A program made the translations under genes and the position numbers. Source: Nereida sp. MMG025 (GTDB taxonomy: Bacteria; Pseudomonadota; Alphaproteobacteria; Rhodobacterales; Rhodobacteraceae). From it: a stretch of 64,000 nt of DNA. The notes under the pieces are model-generated. The model worked only from the letters and a program-made list of their open reading frames with translations. It was not told the origin of the DNA and searched no databases. Where the stretch lies: assembly GCF_021654165.1 (NCBI RefSeq), contig NZ_JAKFZN010000004.1:62001-126000 (forward strand), written 5' to 3'. Shown one piece after another: positions 36,045 through 45,525 of the stretch. The stretch's first letter is position 1. Every line of letters starts with the position of its first letter.

Positions 36045-36923
36045 CTGAATCAGTCCACGAACTTTCGAATTGAGCGGCTGGCCGCTGGTCTCTATTTCGT
36101 TGCAACGCCGATTGGCAGCGCGCGCGACATCACGCTGCGTGCGTTGGACGTTTTGGCCAGCGCCGATGTGATCGCCTCCGAAGACACGCGAAACACCCGC
36201 AAGCTGATGGATATTCACGGCATTCCCCTTGGGGACCGCCCGCTGATTGCCTATCACGATCACAACGGCGATCGCGTGCGTCCACGTCTGCTTGGGTTCA
36301 TGGCTGCAGGACAGTCTGTGGCCTATGCATCGGATGCGGGCACACCTTTGGTGGCCGATCCCGGCTACGGGTTGATGCGCGGCGCGATTGACGCGGGCCA
36401 TGTCGTGACATCGGCGCCTGGCCCCTCGGCGGCACTGGCGGCTCTGACGGTGGCGGGATTGCCCAACGATCGCTTCACATTTGCAGGATTTGCCCCACAG
36501 GCAAAAGGCGCACGGCGCACATTTCTGGAAAGCCTGAAAGACTACAAATCGACGGTTATTTTGTTCGAAAGCCCCAAACGCATTAAGGGATTGTTAGGTG
36601 ATTTATGCGACACCTTCGGACAGGCGCGGCAAATCGCCGTGTGCCGGGAATTAACGAAAAAATTCGAAGAGGTTTTGCGCGGATCGGTTTCTGAAATACA
36701 GTCCCAACTGGAAGACAGGACGTTGAAAGGCGAAATTGTGGTTGTGATTGATCGTCCTGCGCCAAAGGTGGCTCGGACCGAAGATATTGACGCTGCCTTG
36801 CAAGATGCGCTGATCGAAATGCGTGTGAAAGATGCGGCCAATCACGTGGCCGACCAGTTCGGATTGCCCAAGCGCGACACCTATCAGCGTGCGCTTAAAC
36901 TGAAGGAGGAACGCCAGATATGA
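36045..36923 (+). CDS. rsmI: 16S rRNA (cytidine1402-2'-O)-methyltransferase, unusual start codon
   Basis: Methylates C1402 of 16S rRNA. The conserved sequence LAAGLYFVATPIGSARDITLRALDVLASADVIASEDTRNT begins well upstream of any ATG, GTG or TTG in frame; the TTG at 36144 would cut off the conserved N-terminus. The frame is open back to a stop at 36018. I take CTG 36045 (…NQSTNFRIERLAAG) as start: AAGGCGGG lies 8-15 bp upstream. Other motifs (SDAGTPLVADPGYG and SAPGPSAALAAL) are intact. With this start the length is 292 aa, normal. ATT 36069 is the alternative. Confidence 0.82.
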   Translation: MNQSTNFRIERLAAGLYFVATPIGSARDITLRALDVLASADVIASEDTRNTRKLMDIHGIPLGDRPLIAYHDHNGDRVRPRLLGFMAAGQSVAYASDAGTPLVADPGYGLMRGAIDAGHVVTSAPGPSAALAALTVAGLPNDRFTFAGFAPQAKGARRTFLESLKDYKSTVILFESPKRIKGLLGDLCDTFGQARQIAVCRELTKKFEEVLRGSVSEIQSQLEDRTLKGEIVVVIDRPAPKVARTEDIDAALQDALIEMRVKDAANHVADQFGLPKRDTYQRALKLKEERQI

Positions 36924-37279
36924 CGGCCCTGACAAATTATTTCAGCGGCGTTGCAGCCGAAAGCGCCGTTGCCAAGACTTATCTGGAGGCGGGATACGTA
37001 TTTGAAGAAGCCCGTTGGCGTGGCCGATCCGGAGAGATCGACCTGATACTGCGACAAGGCGATACGTTTATCTTTGTTGAGGTCAAAAAAAGCGCAAACC
37101 ATGAACAGGCAGCTGCGAGAATAACGCCGCGCCAGACACGCCGTATTATGCAAGCCGCTCTTGAGTTCGTCGCCGATCATCCGAAAGGGCAAGACACATC
37201 TATGCGATTTGATGCGGCTCTGGTCGATCAATTTGGGCAGGTGAGCATTCTGGAAAGCGCTTTGTGCGGCTTGGTATAG
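36920..37279 (+). CDS. YraN-family (UPF0102) nuclease-fold protein
   Basis: A 119-aa protein with the restriction-endonuclease-like core GRSGEIDLIL…FVEVKK near residues 35-56 (D, E-x-K). Function unknown, possibly Holliday-junction related. The start overlaps the rsmI stop (ATGA), the same coupling as in many bacteria. Confidence 0.88.
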   Translation: MTALTNYFSGVAAESAVAKTYLEAGYVFEEARWRGRSGEIDLILRQGDTFIFVEVKKSANHEQAAARITPRQTRRIMQAALEFVADHPKGQDTSMRFDAALVDQFGQVSILESALCGLV

Positions 37280-37352
37280 CATTCCGTTTTTGAGCCATTG
37301 AATAAAGTCCACCGCTGTTCCATGTATCAGGTCACCCCAGAAGGAGACCGAT

Positions 37353-38294
37353 ATGCCCTTGAACGTTGCTATTCAGATGGACCCGATCGGCCCTATTGAT
37401 ATTGAGGCCGACAGCAGCTTTCGCATCGCAGAAGAAGCGCAACTGCGCGGGCATAAGCTGTTTTACTACACGCCAGACAAACTCAGCTACCAAGAAGGAA
37501 AGGTGACCGCCAAAGGGTGGCCTTTGACTGTGCGGCGCGTCCAGGGTGATCATTTCACCTTGGGTGAAGAAAAAGAGGTGGATTTGGCCGATTTCGATGT
37601 GGTCTGGCTGCGTCAGGATCCGCCGTTCGATATGGGGTATATCACCACAACGCATATCCTCGATCGTATCCATCCCGATACGATGGTGGTGAACGATCCG
37701 TTTTGGGTGCGAAACTACCCTGAAAAACTGCTTGTCCTTGACTTCCCTGATCTGACACCGCCCACAACGATCGCGCGTGATCTGGAAACGCTTAAGGCGT
37801 TTAAGGACAAGCACGGCACCGTCATTCTTAAGCCGCTTTACGGCAATGGTGGCGCTGGCGTGTTCCGTCTGGGCCCCGATGATCGCAACATCACGTCGCT
37901 GCATGAATTGTTTTCCGGCATCAATCGCGAGCCGCTGATCGTGCAAAAATTCCTGCCCGATGTCAGCAATGGGGACAAACGCATTATCTTGGTTGACGGT
38001 GTGCCCGTGGGTGCGATCAATCGTGTTCCTGCCGCTGGCGAGACGCGCAGCAACATGCATGTGGGCGGACGTCCCGAAAAAGTCGGCATGACCACGCGAG
38101 ACCTGGAAATTTGTGAACGCATTGGCCCGCTTTTGCGAGAAAAGGGCCAGATATTTGTCGGGATCGACGTGATCGGCGATTATCTGACCGAGATCAATGT
38201 CACGTCGCCCACGGGTATTCAGGAGCTTGAGCGGTTTGACGGCACCAATATTGCCGAAAAAATCTGGGAAGCGATTGAGGCAAAACGCGCCTAG
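37353..38294 (+). CDS. gshB: Glutathione synthetase
   Basis: ATP-grasp ligase joining glycine to gamma-glutamylcysteine. 313 aa; starts [16 protein letters not shown] with GAAGGAGA upstream. Motifs [30 protein letters not shown] and [21 protein letters not shown] are those of GshB. Its stop codon shares CTAG (38291-38294) with the convergent comM stop. Confidence 0.95.
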   Translation: MPLNVAIQMDPIGPIDIEADSSFRIAEEAQLRGHKLFYYTPDKLSYQEGKVTAKGWPLTVRRVQGDHFTLGEEKEVDLADFDVVWLRQDPPFDMGYITTTHILDRIHPDTMVVNDPFWVRNYPEKLLVLDFPDLTPPTTIARDLETLKAFKDKHGTVILKPLYGNGGAGVFRLGPDDRNITSLHELFSGINREPLIVQKFLPDVSNGDKRIILVDGVPVGAINRVPAAGETRSNMHVGGRPEKVGMTTRDLEICERIGPLLREKGQIFVGIDVIGDYLTEINVTSPTGIQELERFDGTNIAEKIWEAIEAKRA

Positions 38295-39802
38295 GTGTCA
38301 AGCGGGCCAAGCCGGAAGCTCAACGCTTCGGCGACATGGGGCTTTTCGACGGTCGGACTTGCGGCCAGATCGGCAATGGTGCGCGAGACCCGCAAAACGC
38401 GGTGATAGCCGCGGGCCGACAGCCCAAACCGATCTGCCGCCTTCACCAGAAGGTCTTTGCCTTCAGCGGATGGCGCGGCGATGTCTTCAAGTATTTGCCC
38501 TTCGGCGTCGGCATTGACGGTCATGTTCTCTGTGTCCTCGAAGCGTGCGGCTTGCACGGCGCGTGCGCCTGCCACCCGCTCGGCCACTTGCGCAGAGGTG
38601 TCTCCAGATGCGGGCAGGTCGAGGTCCAGAAAACTGACAGGTGGCAGGTCAACCCGCAGATCAAAGCGATCCATAAGGGGCCCCGAAATCCGTCCCAAAT
38701 AGTCCTCGCCGCACAGGGGCACGCGGGCGCAGGCGCGGGATGCGTCAGTTAAATAGCCGCATTTGCAGGGGTTGGCGGCTGCAACCAGCATGAATTTGCA
38801 AGGATAGCGCACATGTGCATTGGCACGCGCGACCACAACCTCGCCTGTTTCAAGTGGTTGGCGAAGGGTTTCCAGCACGGTGCGGGGGTATTCGGGGAAC
38901 TCATCCATGAAAAGCACACCGTTGTGGGCCAGGCTAATTTCGCCCGGTTTGGCCCCGCGACCGCCCCCCACAATGGCCGCCACAGATGCGGTGTGGTGAG
39001 GCTCGCGGAAAGGGCGATCGCGCGAGATGCCGCCTTCGTCGATCAAGCCCGATAATGAATGGATCATAGAGGTTTCCAGCGCTTCCATCGGGGAAAGTGG
39101 CGGCAAGATCGAAGCAAGCCGCGCCGCGAGCATGGATTTGCCCGAACCGGGGGTGCCCACCATCAAAAGGTGATGGCGTCCTGCGGCAGCGATTTCCAAG
39201 GCGCGTTTCGCGGTTTCCTGGCCTTTGACATCGCGCAGATCGCGGCTGCCTGCCGTTTGGTGCACCTCGCCGGGGCGGGCCGGTTCGATGATGCTGCGGC
39301 CAGAGATATGTCCGATTGCGGCGTTCAGATTTGCAGGCGCAATCACGCGGGTGGCGTCGACCCATGCAGCCTCGGCCCCGCACAGAGAGGGGCAGATCAG
39401 GTCACGTTCTTCTTGCGCGGCTGTCATGGCGGCGGGCAGTGCGCCGATGACGGGCACCAGATTTCCGTCAAGCGACAGTTCTCCCAAGGAAACGGTGCTT
39501 TCGACGCTGTCTTCGGGCAGAATGTCTATGGCTGCCAGCAAGGCCAGCGCGATAGGCAAATCGAAATGAGAGCCCTCTTTGGGCAGATCGGCGGGCGACA
39601 GATTGACCGTGATCCGCTTGGATGGCAGCGCAATCGAGAGCGATGACAGCGCCGAGCGCACACGGTCCTTGGCCTCTGACACAGCTTTGTCGGGCAATCC
39701 AACGATGGAGAAAGACGGCAAGCCAGGCGAAACTGCGCATTGCACTTCGACCAATCGTGCATCGACCCCTTCGAAAGCCACCGTGTAGGCGCGTGCCACC
39801 AT
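38291..39802 (-). CDS. comM: YifB/ComM-family Mg-chelatase-like AAA+ ATPase
   Basis: A 503-aa protein with N-terminal Lon-protease-like fold, AAA+ core ([14 protein letters not shown] near residue 220 and [12 protein letters not shown]), and a cysteine-rich [17 protein letters not shown] insertion. In other bacteria ComM promotes branch migration in natural transformation. The start [12 protein letters not shown] at 39802 matches family N-termini; the extension MSDADEGFDG is likely not translated. Confidence 0.9.
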   Translation of the reverse strand: MVARAYTVAFEGVDARLVEVQCAVSPGLPSFSIVGLPDKAVSEAKDRVRSALSSLSIALPSKRITVNLSPADLPKEGSHFDLPIALALLAAIDILPEDSVESTVSLGELSLDGNLVPVIGALPAAMTAAQEERDLICPSLCGAEAAWVDATRVIAPANLNAAIGHISGRSIIEPARPGEVHQTAGSRDLRDVKGQETAKRALEIAAAGRHHLLMVGTPGSGKSMLAARLASILPPLSPMEALETSMIHSLSGLIDEGGISRDRPFREPHHTASVAAIVGGGRGAKPGEISLAHNGVLFMDEFPEYPRTVLETLRQPLETGEVVVARANAHVRYPCKFMLVAAANPCKCGYLTDASRACARVPLCGEDYLGRISGPLMDRFDLRVDLPPVSFLDLDLPASGDTSAQVAERVAGARAVQAARFEDTENMTVNADAEGQILEDIAAPSAEGKDLLVKAADRFGLSARGYHRVLRVSRTIADLAASPTVEKPHVAEALSFRLGPLDT

Positions 39803-39861
39803 CCCATCAAACCCTTCATCCGCGTCTGACAAAGGTTAACTGTGTAATGGTTTACAGGCCG

Positions 39862-40545
39862 TTAACTTTTGGCGGCGATTGGAAGGTCCAATACAAAGCG
39901 CGGCATCGCCGGGTCTTTTTGCGCCAAATCATGCCATTTGCGGTAGGCAGGATCGCTCAGGTGCGCCGCGACATAAGCGCGGCTGGTGGGGCGGGTGTGA
40001 AAGCCGTAGGTCGCCAGACGGCTGGCCATTGGCGCGAAAATCGCATCGACCAAGGAATACGCGCCACACAGCCAGGGACCGTCCGCAGAAGTTGTCTGAC
40101 GCGCGTGGGACCAAAGCTGTTCAAGGCGATCCAGTTCCAAGGCGATTTCTTTTGGTGGTGTGACAGGCTGGTAGGTGGTGTGAAGATTGACAGGCCAATG
40201 TCCGCGCAAACCACCAAAACTTGAGTGCATTTCGTTGGCCAATGCGCGCGCTGTGCCACGGGCAAGCGGATCGCGCGGCCAAAACGGAATGTCGGGGTGG
40301 CGGCTGGCCAGTTCTTCGGCGATGGCCATGCTGTCGTTGAGCACTGCGCCTTCGGGTGTAATCACTGTGGGCAAGGTACGGGCGGGGGCAACGTCTGATA
40401 AATGACGCCGCACATCTGCTTCGGTGTTGGGGTAGATCACAGTTGTTTCAACCTGATCCGACAGACCAAAGCGTTCAAACATGAGATAGGCCGCGATGGA
40501 CCAGCTAAAATAGGCGCGATTGCCGATGTATAGAGTATAAGTCAT
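39862..40545 (-). CDS. Glutathione S-transferase family protein
   Basis: A 227-aa protein with a thioredoxin-like N-terminal domain (MTYTLYIGNRAYFSWS, PTVITPEGAVLNDSMAIAEEL near residue 60) and a helical C-terminal domain (CGAYSLVDAIFAPMASRL). Substrate unknown. Stand-alone gene. Confidence 0.82.
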   Translation of the reverse strand: MTYTLYIGNRAYFSWSIAAYLMFERFGLSDQVETTVIYPNTEADVRRHLSDVAPARTLPTVITPEGAVLNDSMAIAEELASRHPDIPFWPRDPLARGTARALANEMHSSFGGLRGHWPVNLHTTYQPVTPPKEIALELDRLEQLWSHARQTTSADGPWLCGAYSLVDAIFAPMASRLATYGFHTRPTSRAYVAAHLSDPAYRKWHDLAQKDPAMPRFVLDLPIAAKS

Positions 40546-40603
40546 TTTTGTAGGCTAGGACGCCTGAGCTTGCGGGTCCAATCGCAAATTGTGGGGCGGG
40601 TCG

Positions 40604-41152
40604 TCACGGTTTGTAATTGATGAAGGACGCGCCGTGTTCGTCGATTTTTGTGACCGAAAGGTTATCGATTTTATGGGCGAAAGCGTCATAGGCGGGAATG
40701 GAAAGCGCCCGTTGCACCTGCGTCAGGATCACACCGAAGTGACACACGATGATCAGTTCCGAATGCTCGGCCCGAAGCGCATCGATGGTGTCGCTGACGC
40801 GCCTGTAAACCGCATTCCAGCTTTCGCCATTGGGTGGAGCGATGTTGCCGGGCTCCTCCCAGTATTTGCGGATGTGGGCTTGGTCTTGAATTTCGTCAAA
40901 GCGTTTGAGATCCCAGTCGCCAAAGTCGATTTCCCGCAAATCGGAATGATGGGGCAGGCGGGTGCGGTGGGCTTGGATGGCGTCGGCGGTTGCAGTGGCG
41001 CGGATCAGATCGGACGAGACAACGGGCGCATCTGGCAAGAAAGCCGACAGGCGCCCAAGCGCATTTGTATCTGACAGGTCGGCGGGGATATCGGCGTGGC
41101 CAACCATCGTTTTGGCATGGGTCGGGCCGTGACGGACCATCCAAAGCGTCAT
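40604..41152 (-). CDS. Histidine phosphatase family, probable alpha-ribazole phosphatase
   Basis: A 182-aa phosphoglycerate-mutase-like phosphatase with the active-site MVRHGPTHAKT, RAT and VCHFGV. Overlap with cobU (ATGA, 41149-41152) suggests a role in cobalamin nucleotide-loop assembly (CobC), but general phosphatase function is possible. Confidence 0.75.
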   Translation of the reverse strand: MTLWMVRHGPTHAKTMVGHADIPADLSDTNALGRLSAFLPDAPVVSSDLIRATATADAIQAHRTRLPHHSDLREIDFGDWDLKRFDEIQDQAHIRKYWEEPGNIAPPNGESWNAVYRRVSDTIDALRAEHSELIIVCHFGVILTQVQRALSIPAYDAFAHKIDNLSVTKIDEHGASFINYKP

Positions 41153-41667
41153 GGCAACTGTCCCTTCAAAATCTGCGGCAGCCCCGCGATGACATTGACC
41201 ACCAGATCAGATTGCGCCGCAACACGTTGGTTCAGCTTTCCCTGCGCATCCCGAAATTGCCGTGCCAATGCGTTGTCTGGCACAATCCCCTGGCCAACGT
41301 CATTGCTGACCATGACAAGGCGGGCAGGGCACGCGGCGATATGATCGGCGTCGCTGTCCCACGCGGCCCAGATATCGCGGTCGGCCATCATTTGATTGTT
41401 CAACCACATCGTCAGACAATCCAACAACACCACGCAATCGGGATCCATATCGCGCAGAATTTCAAGGCTGCTGTGGGCTTCAAATGTTGTCCAATCATTG
41501 CCGCGCATGTCTTTGTGGCGATCAACTTTGGTTTTCATTTCATCGTCCCAGATTTGCGCAGTTGCGATGTAGGCGCGCGTCAAGCCGCTCGAAACACACA
41601 GATTTTCGGCATAGGCCGATTTGCCAGAGCTTGCCCCGCCTAAAACTAATACACGCTTTGGCAACAT
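41149..41667 (-). CDS. cobU: Adenosylcobinamide kinase/guanylyltransferase
   Basis: Forms GDP-cobinamide in cobalamin assembly. 172 aa with P-loop GGASSGKSAYAE near residue 10, YIATAQ and WTTFE. The start MLPKRVLVLG at 41667 follows the family; the frame extends to 41691. B12 is needed here by Ecm. No cobalamin riboswitch was seen. Confidence 0.88.
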   Translation of the reverse strand: MLPKRVLVLGGASSGKSAYAENLCVSSGLTRAYIATAQIWDDEMKTKVDRHKDMRGNDWTTFEAHSSLEILRDMDPDCVVLLDCLTMWLNNQMMADRDIWAAWDSDADHIAACPARLVMVSNDVGQGIVPDNALARQFRDAQGKLNQRVAAQSDLVVNVIAGLPQILKGQLP

Positions 41668-41683
41668 TTTTTCACCGATCCTG

Positions 41684-41713
41684 TGATCCAAACCCCAAGC
41701 CCCCGCGTAACAC
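41684..41713 (+). promoter_or_regulatory. Candidate extracytoplasmic-sigma promoter upstream of rpoH
   Basis: TGATCC at 41684 and TAACAC at 41708 lie 18 bp apart, reminiscent of the RpoE-ChrR promoter TGATC…TA of Rhodobacter. The spacing is close to, but not surely equal to, the published one. Confidence 0.3.
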
Positions 41714-41768
41714 CTTCATAGAACGTGAACCAACCCAATACTTAAACGGTCATATCGGGGGGTAAGAC

Positions 41769-42647
41769 ATGGCATTTGACGGATACGCAGATCAATCTTT
41801 TTCTCGGCGCGCTATGAAGGCCGAGTTGCTGGACGCAGAAACCGAACTTCGTCTGGCCTACGCTTGGCGCGATGAACGGTGCGAAAAATCACTGCACCGC
41901 CTGATCACGGCTTACATGCGGTTGGCCATTTCAATGGCATCCAAGTTCAAACGCTACGGCGCACCGATGAATGACCTGATCCAGGAAGCATCGCTTGGCC
42001 TGATGAAGGCCGCTGATAAATTTGACCCAGATCGTGGTGTGCGGTTTTCGACATACGCGGTCTGGTGGATCAAAGCGTCGATCCAAGATCACGTGATGCG
42101 CAACTGGTCGATGGTCCGGACGGGGTCGACCAGCAGTCAAAAATCCCTGTTTTTCAACATGCGCCGCGTGCAAGCCCGTCTGGAGCGCGAAGCGGCCAAA
42201 GTGGGCGAAACGCTTGAGCGGCACAAATTGCGCGAAATGATTGCGCTGGAAGTTGGTGTGCCGTTGCACGACGTGGAAATGATGGAAGGACGCCTGTCGG
42301 GGTCTGACTATTCGCTCAACGCGACGCAATCGACCGAGGATGAAGGACGCGAGTGGATTGACGCGCTTGAGGACGACAGCCCGCAAGCTGCGGAACGTGT
42401 TGAGTACGAGCATGACATGGACCAACTGAAAACTTGGCTCATGGACGCAATGTCTCAGCTAAACGACCGAGAACAGTTTATCGTTCGCGAACGCAAACTA
42501 CGTGAAGACCCCCGCACGCTGGAAAGCTTGGGGAATGAGTTAAGCCTGTCCAAAGAGCGGGTGCGCCAACTGGAGGCTGCGGCCTTTGGCAAGATGCGTA
42601 AAGCGCTTGAAGCACAGTCTTCGGAGGTCGCGGCCTTTCTCGTGTGA
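41769..42647 (+). CDS. rpoH: Alternative sigma factor RpoH (RpoH-II type)
   Basis: A 292-aa sigma-70 family factor for heat/oxidative stress genes. The region 2 motif LIQEASLGLMKAADKFDPDRGVRFSTYAVWWI is strong, and the RpoH box QKSLFFNMRR (residues 124-132) identifies the sigma-32 group. Alphaproteobacteria of this family carry two RpoH copies; the box wording resembles the RpoH-II copy, which in Rhodobacter answers singlet oxygen through RpoE. Terminator follows. Confidence 0.88.
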   Translation: MAFDGYADQSFSRRAMKAELLDAETELRLAYAWRDERCEKSLHRLITAYMRLAISMASKFKRYGAPMNDLIQEASLGLMKAADKFDPDRGVRFSTYAVWWIKASIQDHVMRNWSMVRTGSTSSQKSLFFNMRRVQARLEREAAKVGETLERHKLREMIALEVGVPLHDVEMMEGRLSGSDYSLNATQSTEDEGREWIDALEDDSPQAAERVEYEHDMDQLKTWLMDAMSQLNDREQFIVRERKLREDPRTLESLGNELSLSKERVRQLEAAAFGKMRKALEAQSSEVAAFLV

Positions 42648-42681
42648 TGTCAGGGTCCCACTGAGAAACGACGCCGTGTAT

Positions 42682-42720
42682 GGCGCTCGGATGCTAACGC
42701 ATTCGGGCGCCTTTCATTTT
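42682..42720 (+). terminator. Terminator after rpoH
   Basis: Long imperfect stem GGCGCTCG…CGGGCGCC with an inner TGC/GCA pair, followed by TTTCATTTT. Confidence 0.75.
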
Positions 42721-42735
42721 CTGGTTTGAGGATCT

Positions 42736-43986
42736 GTGCCTAAAGTCCTACACCTTGGGGCACAGGTTTTAAAAATGGTGGTCGCTTTGGCGCAACTGGC
42801 TGGAAAACATATCCTTTTGATCATCGGTGGTGGCATTGCGGCCTATAAATCGCTTGAGCTGATCAGACGGATGCAGGATGCAGGCGCAGCGGTGACACCT
42901 GTTTTGACAAAAGCAGGCGCCCAGTTTGTAACCCCTTTGTCGGTCTCTGCACTGGCGGGCACGGGCGTGCATCAAGATTTGTTTGATCTGACAGCAGAAG
43001 CCGAGATGGGGCATATAGAGCTGTCGCGTGCTGCGGAATTGGTTGTTGTTGCCCCCGCGACCGCTGATTTAATGGCGAAAATGGCGCATGGTCACGCCAA
43101 TGATCTGGCCTCAACCCTTCTGATGGCAACGGACAAGCAGGTGTTGATCGCGCCTGCCATGAACGTGCGCATGTGGGAGCATCCTGCCACCCAACGCAAT
43201 CTGGCAACATTGCAAGAGGATGGCATCTTGGTGGTAGGGCCAGAGGACGGCGGTATGGCCTGCGGTGAATTCGGCGCAGGACGCATGTCAGAGGTGCCCC
43301 AGATCATTGATGCGGCAGCGGCCGCCTTTGGCGGGTGTCCGCTGCGCGGTAAACATATCCTTGTGACATCTGGCCCAACGCATGAACCGATTGATCCCGT
43401 GCGCTACATCGCCAATCGCTCGAGCGGGGCGCAAGGCCTTGCGATCGCGCAGGCGCTGCTGTCACTGGGGGCATCCGTGACCTTCGTGACCGGGCCAACG
43501 GATAAACCTGCACCCAAGGGTGCGCAGGTTGTCCATGTGCAGACTGCGCGCGACATGCAAGACGCTGTGCGCGCTGCATTGCCGGCAGATGCAGCCGTTT
43601 TTGCCGCGGCTGTTGCGGATTGGCGCGTCGTGGGCGAAAGCCAAAGCAAGATCAAAAAAACCAAAGACGGGATGCCCGCGCTGGAATTTGCCGAAAACCC
43701 CGACATTCTGGCGGAGGTCAGTCAGTTGGAAAAAGGCCGTCCGAATTTGGTTGTAGGGTTTGCCGCTGAAACCGATGACGTGATTGCCAACGCCACGGCA
43801 AAACGCAAACGAAAGGGCTGTGATTGGATTGTTGCCAACGATGTATCGCCTGCCACGGGTATTATGGGGGGCGCTGAAAATGACGTTACCTTGATCGATC
43901 AGAACGGGTCCGAAGACTGGCCACGGATGAGCAAAGACGCCGTTGCAGCCAAACTGGCCAAACGAATTGCCGAGGCACTGCTTTGA
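42736..43986 (+). CDS. coaBC: Phosphopantothenoylcysteine synthetase/decarboxylase (CoaBC)
   Basis: Bifunctional enzyme of coenzyme A synthesis. The N-terminal CoaC decarboxylase has GGGIAAYKSLELIRRM and PAMNVRMWEHPATQ; the C-terminal CoaB has TSGPTHEPIDPVRYIANRSSG and AAAVADWR. GTG 42736 has GAGG 6 bp upstream; ATG 42775 (403 aa) is the alternative and closer to family N-termini. An opening GXGG and the full length show no truncation. Confidence 0.9.
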   Translation: MPKVLHLGAQVLKMVVALAQLAGKHILLIIGGGIAAYKSLELIRRMQDAGAAVTPVLTKAGAQFVTPLSVSALAGTGVHQDLFDLTAEAEMGHIELSRAAELVVVAPATADLMAKMAHGHANDLASTLLMATDKQVLIAPAMNVRMWEHPATQRNLATLQEDGILVVGPEDGGMACGEFGAGRMSEVPQIIDAAAAAFGGCPLRGKHILVTSGPTHEPIDPVRYIANRSSGAQGLAIAQALLSLGASVTFVTGPTDKPAPKGAQVVHVQTARDMQDAVRAALPADAAVFAAAVADWRVVGESQSKIKKTKDGMPALEFAENPDILAEVSQLEKGRPNLVVGFAAETDDVIANATAKRKRKGCDWIVANDVSPATGIMGGAENDVTLIDQNGSEDWPRMSKDAVAAKLAKRIAEALL

Positions 43987-43989
43987 GCC

Positions 43990-44022
43990 TTCGGGATTTG
44001 GATATTTATAAACAAAAGAAGG
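43990..44022 (+). repeat. Diverged relative of the 3'-end repeat tail
   Basis: TTCGGGATTTGGATATTTATA and AACAAAAGAAGG lie just after the coaBC stop. The arrangement resembles GAGGTATTTGGACAACAATGAA in copies 1 and 2, but with many changes. It also supplies the AAGG ribosome site of dut. Confidence 0.4.
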
Positions 44023-44029
44023 TGGGCTG

Positions 44030-44488
44030 ATGCGCCCTGTCATTCAGGTCGCCTGGACAGAGCAGGCAGACACAAGCCTTGGATTTCCGCGGTATGAGAC
44101 AGATCAGGCCGCTGGCGCAGATTTGCGGGCCAATCTGGCCGACCGCGGCACGATGGTTTTACGCAGTGGCGCGATTGTTTTGGTCCCAACGGGCCTGCGC
44201 ATGGCTGTTCCGGACGGGTATGAAGTGCAGATCAGGCCGCGATCGGGCCTTGCGTTAAAACACGCAATAACCTTGCCCAATAGCCCCGGCACAATAGATG
44301 CAGACTATCGCGGCGAGGTTGGGGTGATCATGCAGAATTTGGGACCGGATGAATTTGTGATCCGCCACGGCGACCGCATCGCGCAGATGGTGGTGGCGCC
44401 TGTGCTGCAGGCCGCATTTTCGCATGTCGAAGAGCTTGATCAGACAGCGCGCGGCGCGGGCGGCTATGGCTCAACAGGGCGCCGCTGA
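44030..44488 (+). CDS. dut: Deoxyuridine 5'-triphosphate nucleotidohydrolase
   Basis: Trimeric dUTPase, 152 aa. All five motifs are present: [38 protein letters not shown] and [11 protein letters not shown]. Overlaps the moeB-type gene by one base at its stop (44488). Confidence 0.95.
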   Translation: MRPVIQVAWTEQADTSLGFPRYETDQAAGADLRANLADRGTMVLRSGAIVLVPTGLRMAVPDGYEVQIRPRSGLALKHAITLPNSPGTIDADYRGEVGVIMQNLGPDEFVIRHGDRIAQMVVAPVLQAAFSHVEELDQTARGAGGYGSTGRR

Positions 44489-45525
44489 TGTTGGTTGTGT
44501 TTTCGATGGCAGCTTTTTTATGGGGGTTTGGTATGTTGACCAAAACACCCCATCAGGCGCGCTGGATCATGATTGGGCTGTTGTTCGTCGGGGTACTGGC
44601 GATCCATATTGTACTGCCCGATGGTCATCCGCTGCGCGAAGGCACTGGCGGGGATGAACGGTTTTGGTTGCTGCTGGCAGCCCTTGCGGGGCTTGTTCTG
44701 CTGTATCGGCGGGGATTGATGTGGATCCGCGCGCGCACCAACCCGGTCAGTTTTGATCCACCGCCGTCAGACAAACTATTTGCCGATGTGGAATTAGAAC
44801 GCGCCGCCCGCCAGATCGTTCTGCGTGAAATCGGGGGCGTGGGGCAAAAGACGCTGAAAGAAGCCAAAGTGCTGGTCATCGGGGCGGGTGGGCTTGGAGC
44901 GCCTGCCTTGATGTATCTGGGTGCGGCGGGTGTTGGAACGATTGGCATTATCGATGGTGATGTGGTCGAAAACTCCAACCTTCAGCGGCAGATTATCCAT
45001 GATGATGCAGCGATCGGAACGCCGAAGGTTTTTTCGGCCGAGACACGGCTAAAGGCGCAGAACCCGTTTGTGAGCGTGCGCCCCTATCATCGGGAATTGA
45101 GCGACGAGATCGCCCATGATCTGTTTGCAGAATATGACCTAATCCTTGATGGCACAGACAACTACGCGACCCGTGCATTGGTTAATCGCACCTGTGTGGC
45201 GCTTGGCAAACCCCTGATCGCCGCTGCGTTGACCCAATGGGAAGGGCAGATCAGCACTTATCACCCGCCTGACGCCCCCTGTTATGCATGTGTTTTCCCT
45301 AAGCCGGCTGACCCGTCACTGGTGCCAAGCTGCGCAGAGGCCGGTGTTGTCGGCCCCTTGCCCGGTGTTTTGGGCGCCATGATGGCGGTGGAAGCGATCA
45401 AGGAATTAACCCAAGCAGGGGTTGGGCTGCGCGGTCAGATGCTTATCTATGATGGGCTCTACGGTGAAAGCCGCAAAATCGCCTTGAAACGCGACCCCGA
45501 CTGCCCTGTCTGTAAGGAGGCCTGA
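44488..45525 (+). CDS. moeB: MoeB/ThiF-family adenylyltransferase with N-terminal membrane segments
   Basis: E1-like enzyme that adenylates the C-terminus of MoaD or ThiS. The 345-aa protein has hydrophobic spans at about residues 2-17, 26-43 and 61-76, then the ThiF domain from residue 92: GAGGLGAPALMYLGAAGVG, NLQRQI, DGTDNYATR, CYACVFP and a final CPVC. The two CxxC pairs (CYAC, CPVC) would bind zinc. Membrane segments before a MoeB domain are not universal. It could serve molybdopterin or thiamine synthesis. Confidence 0.88.
   Translation: MLVVFSMAAFLWGFGMLTKTPHQARWIMIGLLFVGVLAIHIVLPDGHPLREGTGGDERFWLLLAALAGLVLLYRRGLMWIRARTNPVSFDPPPSDKLFADVELERAARQIVLREIGGVGQKTLKEAKVLVIGAGGLGAPALMYLGAAGVGTIGIIDGDVVENSNLQRQIIHDDAAIGTPKVFSAETRLKAQNPFVSVRPYHRELSDEIAHDLFAEYDLILDGTDNYATRALVNRTCVALGKPLIAAALTQWEGQISTYHPPDAPCYACVFPKPADPSLVPSCAEAGVVGPLPGVLGAMMAVEAIKELTQAGVGLRGQMLIYDGLYGESRKIALKRDPDCPVCKEA

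Noticed and set aside
41668-41768. Cobalamin riboswitch upstream of cobU
   Set aside because: The intergenic region is too short for the conserved core and the B12 box was not found; the same holds upstream of ecm.
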